Shown: positions 61,407-64,000 of the stretch, piece after piece | How positions within the stretch are numbered: position 1 is the first letter of the stretch | How the letters are laid out: every line of letters starts with the position of its first letter | NCBI GenBank assembly: GCA_946902985.2 | Contig: OX336389.2 | Location: 794,034,979 to 794,098,978 of the forward strand | From: Meconema thalassinum | Taxonomy: Eukaryota > Arthropoda > Insecta > Orthoptera > Tettigoniidae | Direction of reading: 5' to 3' | DNA: 64,000 nucleotides | The notes under the pieces: generated by a model | The model's input: the letters and a program-made list of their open reading frames with translations, nothing else | The model's database searches: none | Told to the model about the DNA's origin: nothing | Translations under genes and position numbers: made by a program

Positions 61407-62262
61407 TATATAGAGATAAGCATCGGTCCTAGTGGAAAATAATTCTATCACCTGAAACCAAAAATGCATGGGACGAAAAAAAACATCAAAATATCATTTT
61501 GGTTTCGGACCCTAAAAGACGTGAAGAATATAATAAAAGTATTAAAAAAACTATTTTTTGAAATTTCATTCGAATCAACTTCTATGTCATTCCTGGGACT
61601 TAGAAAATTCCGGCCAAAAAGTACAAAATCATTAATAACTCCCTAAGTATTCGCCGTATGATGAAATAGCAAGAGACAAAAAAGATGTAATGTGTTATTG
61701 TCTACAACATAGGCCATGTATAATTTTACACTCAGACATATTACGTTCCCCCCCCCCCCCCTCCCACATTTCACCCCTCCCCATGGGCCCCTTAAATTGG
61801 ATTTATGAAAAAAAACGGTTAAACACCTGTTTAGTTATTTTTTATGCTGATTTTTTTCGGCTGAGTTCCAAACTCCTCGCCTATGTCGTTTAAGAGATAC
61901 ACGTTCCGTTAGGAATCCTTCAACCCCCACTTTTCACCCCTTTCACCACATAATATACACCACATTGAAAAACCCTCAGACACGTGTCTTCTTATTTTTA
62001 ATGATGAGTTTATATGTCGAGTATCACATCCCCCAATGAAACCAATCGGGTGATATTGCTATTCAATGAAATGCAGGTCTGCCCCCTTAACACCCCTTTA
62101 GAACCTGAATATCCAAAAATCCTTTCTTAGTGGGCGTTTTCGGCCCTTGAGGAAGCTGGATAACAAATTTCATTCCAATCCGTTCGGTGGTTTCTGAGAT
62201 TTCGTGATGAATGAATGAGTGAGTCAGTCAGTGAGTGGTATTTGAGCTTTATATAGTAGATA
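61407..62262. other. Non-coding repeat flank between the two transposons
   Basis: Holds a poly-C run at about 61749-61761 and repeat-like phrases such as tttcattccaatccgttcgg and gaatgagtgagtcagtcagt, which resemble the end of a common dispersed arthropod repeat. No gene was recognised. Confidence 0.55.
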
Positions 62263-62479
62263 AGGTGCGCTCAAAAAGTAACGAGCCGGAGGCTGGAATG
62301 CGCAAACCGGTGACGACGTCGGCTAATCGTGGCGTGTGTAACGAGGTGTGGTTCCGACCAGAGCGTTGTAGGTCACAGCCCGTCGCTAGAGGGCACGCCT
62401 GCACGTCACGTGACGATACAAAGCGAGTAGCAGCATTCATCAATCGTCCAACGCTGCCAATCCCATTGCAAACAGTGAC

Positions 62480-62544
62480 ATGGAGGCGTCAAACGAAGAG
62501 TAAAGAGGTGTTGTTCGGTTTCTGACAGTGGAAGGAGTAAAGGT

Positions 62545-62576
<32 letters not shown>

Positions 62577-63612
62577 GTTGTTTTAAGGGGCCTAACATCT
62601 AGGTTATCGGCCCCTAGGAGTAAAGGGAACGGACATTCATCGCCGAATGTCACAAGTGTACGGCGAACACTGCATGTCCCTTGCAATGGTCAAGGCGTGG
62701 CACAAGCGCTTCAGGGAAGGACGGGTGTCGTTAGCCGATGATGCCCGGTCTGGGGCACCCCCCTGCATTACCGATGACAACGTCCAGCTGGTTGATGCAC
62801 TCATTACCCAGGACAGCCGAGTGACAATGAACGCCATAGCCGCCGTGGTCGGATTGAGCGTCGGAAGTGTGCACACCATCTTGAAGAAACCACTGCACTT
62901 GTGGAATGTGCGTGCCCAATGGGTGCCCCACAGTCTCCAACCACACCAGGAAGCATGTCGAATGGCCCACTGTCTCGGTCATCTGCAGCGCTATGCGAGG
63001 GAAGCGAACGGGTTCCTGGCACGATTGGTAGCTGGAGATGAGTCATGGTGTCATCACTTCCAACCAGAATCCAAACGACAAAGCGTCCAGTGGAAGCATC
63101 CAGGGTCACCACCACCCAAAAAAGGCAAGGCCATCCACACGAGAGCAGGAAAGGTAATGCTGAGGATCTTATTTGACCAAGATGGCCCCCTTCTGATACA
63201 CTTCATGCCGCACGGGACAACAGTGAATGCCGAACGTTACTCGCAAACCATGACCACCCATCGCCAAGCGATCAAAACAAAACGACCAGGCAATCTCACC
63301 CGTGGGGTCATTCTGCTCCACGAGAATGCACGACCTCATACGGCCAACACAGTCGCGGCACTCCTGCAGAAATTCAAATGGGAGGTTCTCGGCCACTCTC
63401 CATACAGTTCAGACCTCTCTCCCTGTGATTACGCCATGTTTCGTCACCTGAAAAGGGGTCAGCGGGGCCAACGATTCACCTCGGACCTCGACGTCCAGCT
63501 GTATGTGCGGAACTGGTTCACATCGCAGCCCAGGGAATTTTATGAGACAGCCATTCACCGCCTCGTGTCACAGTGGCACAAGTGCCTCAACAGCCAGGGC
63601 CAATACTTCTAA
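62480..63612 (+). pseudogene. Mariner transposase with insertion, stop and active-site change
   Basis: The gene appears to start at the ATG at 62480 (MEASNEE), then has a TAA where the family suggests Gln. It runs to GVK, where a foreign 73-bp segment is inserted, and resumes as an open frame of 321 codons from an internal ATG at 62647. Within that frame the linker WVPHSL (92-97), D131 in GDESW and D261 in DLSPCDY are present. The second catalytic residue is Glu226 (HENARPH) where mariner has Asp (HDNARPH), expected to abolish or strongly reduce activity. The protein ends normally with TAA near 63612. This copy cannot move by itself. Confidence 0.88.
62543..62615 (-). mobile_element. LINE 3'-tail insertion with ~11-bp target duplication
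   Basis: Read on the minus strand this is ggggccgataacctagatgt, taggccccttaaaacaacaa and a (tca)n run, the same tail as the LINE at 41690-41743. The flanking host sequence aggagtaaagg occurs on both sides (about 62532-62542 and 62616-62626), a clear target-site duplication. It is a very short retroinsertion into the mariner transposase gene. Confidence 0.88.
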
Positions 63613-63730
63613 CATACAGGTACCGGTTTCTGTAATTATGCCTCCGGCTTTATTTTTTGAACGCACCTTATATATATATAAATTAAGATAGACCAATATC
63701 ATCTGAACATATTTGTTATAGCCTGTAATA

Positions 63731-64000
63731 CACTCCTGAAAATGGAATTTTCAACACTATACAAGTGTGTTGAAATGGATCACACAGGACGAGTGTTTGG
63801 CTGTGTTACACTAACACTTTCCGGTCCTTCTGACCTCAAATGTGGACGAAGATCATTGCATGATATGCCAAAACAAGTTTCAACACAGTGCTGAATTCTT
63901 CGAGACATGGAGTCAATAAGGTTCAGAATCACTTCCTGAGGAAGTGTGATCCGTGCTTGCTGCACTGCACGGGTCAATTGTTCCCGCGATGTGTCTGGCT
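63731..64000 (-). pseudogene. C-terminal end of another Tc1-like element, cut by the window edge
   Basis: On the minus strand from the window edge to about 63840 the sequence reads REQLTRAVQQARITLPQEVI then NLIDSMSRRIQHCVET, the typical C-terminus of Tc1-like transposases (DSMPRRI). The probable element end is cactcctgaaaatgg at 63731 after a TA. Catalytic motifs would lie to the right, outside the window, so integrity is unknown. Confidence 0.75.

Larger units (their letters stand above)
62263..63668 (+). mobile_element. Mariner element with inverted repeats, interrupted
   Basis: The left end aggtgcgctcaaaaagtaac continues into gagccggaggc. The right end is its inverted counterpart (gcctccggct, ttttgaacgcacct), with a few mismatches. 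TA flanks both ends (62261-62262, 63669-63670). It is about 1.4 kb long, including a LINE-tail insertion of about 73 bp. The transposase gene inside is broken. Confidence 0.9.

Noticed and set aside
62544..62741. Poly-Met open frame
   Set aside because: Translation of the (gat)n run in the LINE tail.

Overview
This window is animal nuclear DNA, most likely from an insect. The fossil mitochondrial genes in it read with the invertebrate mitochondrial code and lie in the ancestral insect order: control region, trnI, trnQ, trnM, nad2, trnW/C/Y, cox1, trnL2, cox2, trnK, trnD, atp8, atp6, cox3, trnG, nad3, trnA-R-N-S1-E, trnF, nad5, trnH, nad4. trnK before trnD argues against acridid grasshoppers, and trnN-S1-E in ancestral order argues against true crickets. 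Species is not determined. No single-copy host gene was recognised; the window is repeats, mobile elements and a mitochondrial insertion.

Layout. (1) 1-27185: one satellite array of about 82.8-bp monomers, mainly of two kinds: an AT-rich A type and a B type with a GC-rich core. They form higher-order units of 7, 25, 32 and 35 monomers, and part of the array is duplicated as a 7.62-kb super-repeat. (2) 27186-40050: a nuclear copy of mitochondrial DNA (NUMT) of about 11.6 kb, running from the control region into nad4. Some genes are open (cox2, atp8, atp6), others carry frameshifts or stops (nad2, cox1, cox3, nad3, nad5, nad4). A 1284-bp DNA transposon with TTAA target duplications sits inside nad4. 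(3) 40050-41743: a 5'-truncated Jockey-superfamily LINE that abuts the NUMT. (4) 41744-45890: non-coding DNA with diverged duplications, a tRNA-related SINE-like piece, a degenerate telomere-like CCTAA tract and low-complexity sequence. (5) 45890-56100: a very large inverted repeat (arms 4.6 and 5.6 kb, almost no spacer). Each arm carries a decayed protein-primed-type family B DNA polymerase gene pointing outward, with stacks of tandem subrepeats toward the centre. This is the most unusual structure here. (6) 56246-64000: a transposon graveyard: a decayed Tc1-like element, a structurally complete Tc1-like element with a 341-aa transposase (59942-61406), a mariner (62263-63668) broken by a LINE-tail insertion, and the edge of a third Tc1-like element.

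The genes do not form a pathway. The history is one of layered insertions: mtDNA was pasted in next to (or later reached by) a satellite, then hit by a transposon and bounded by a LINE. To its right a selfish polymerase-bearing element became an inverted dimer and decayed. All short open frames inside the satellite are by-products of the repeat sequence.
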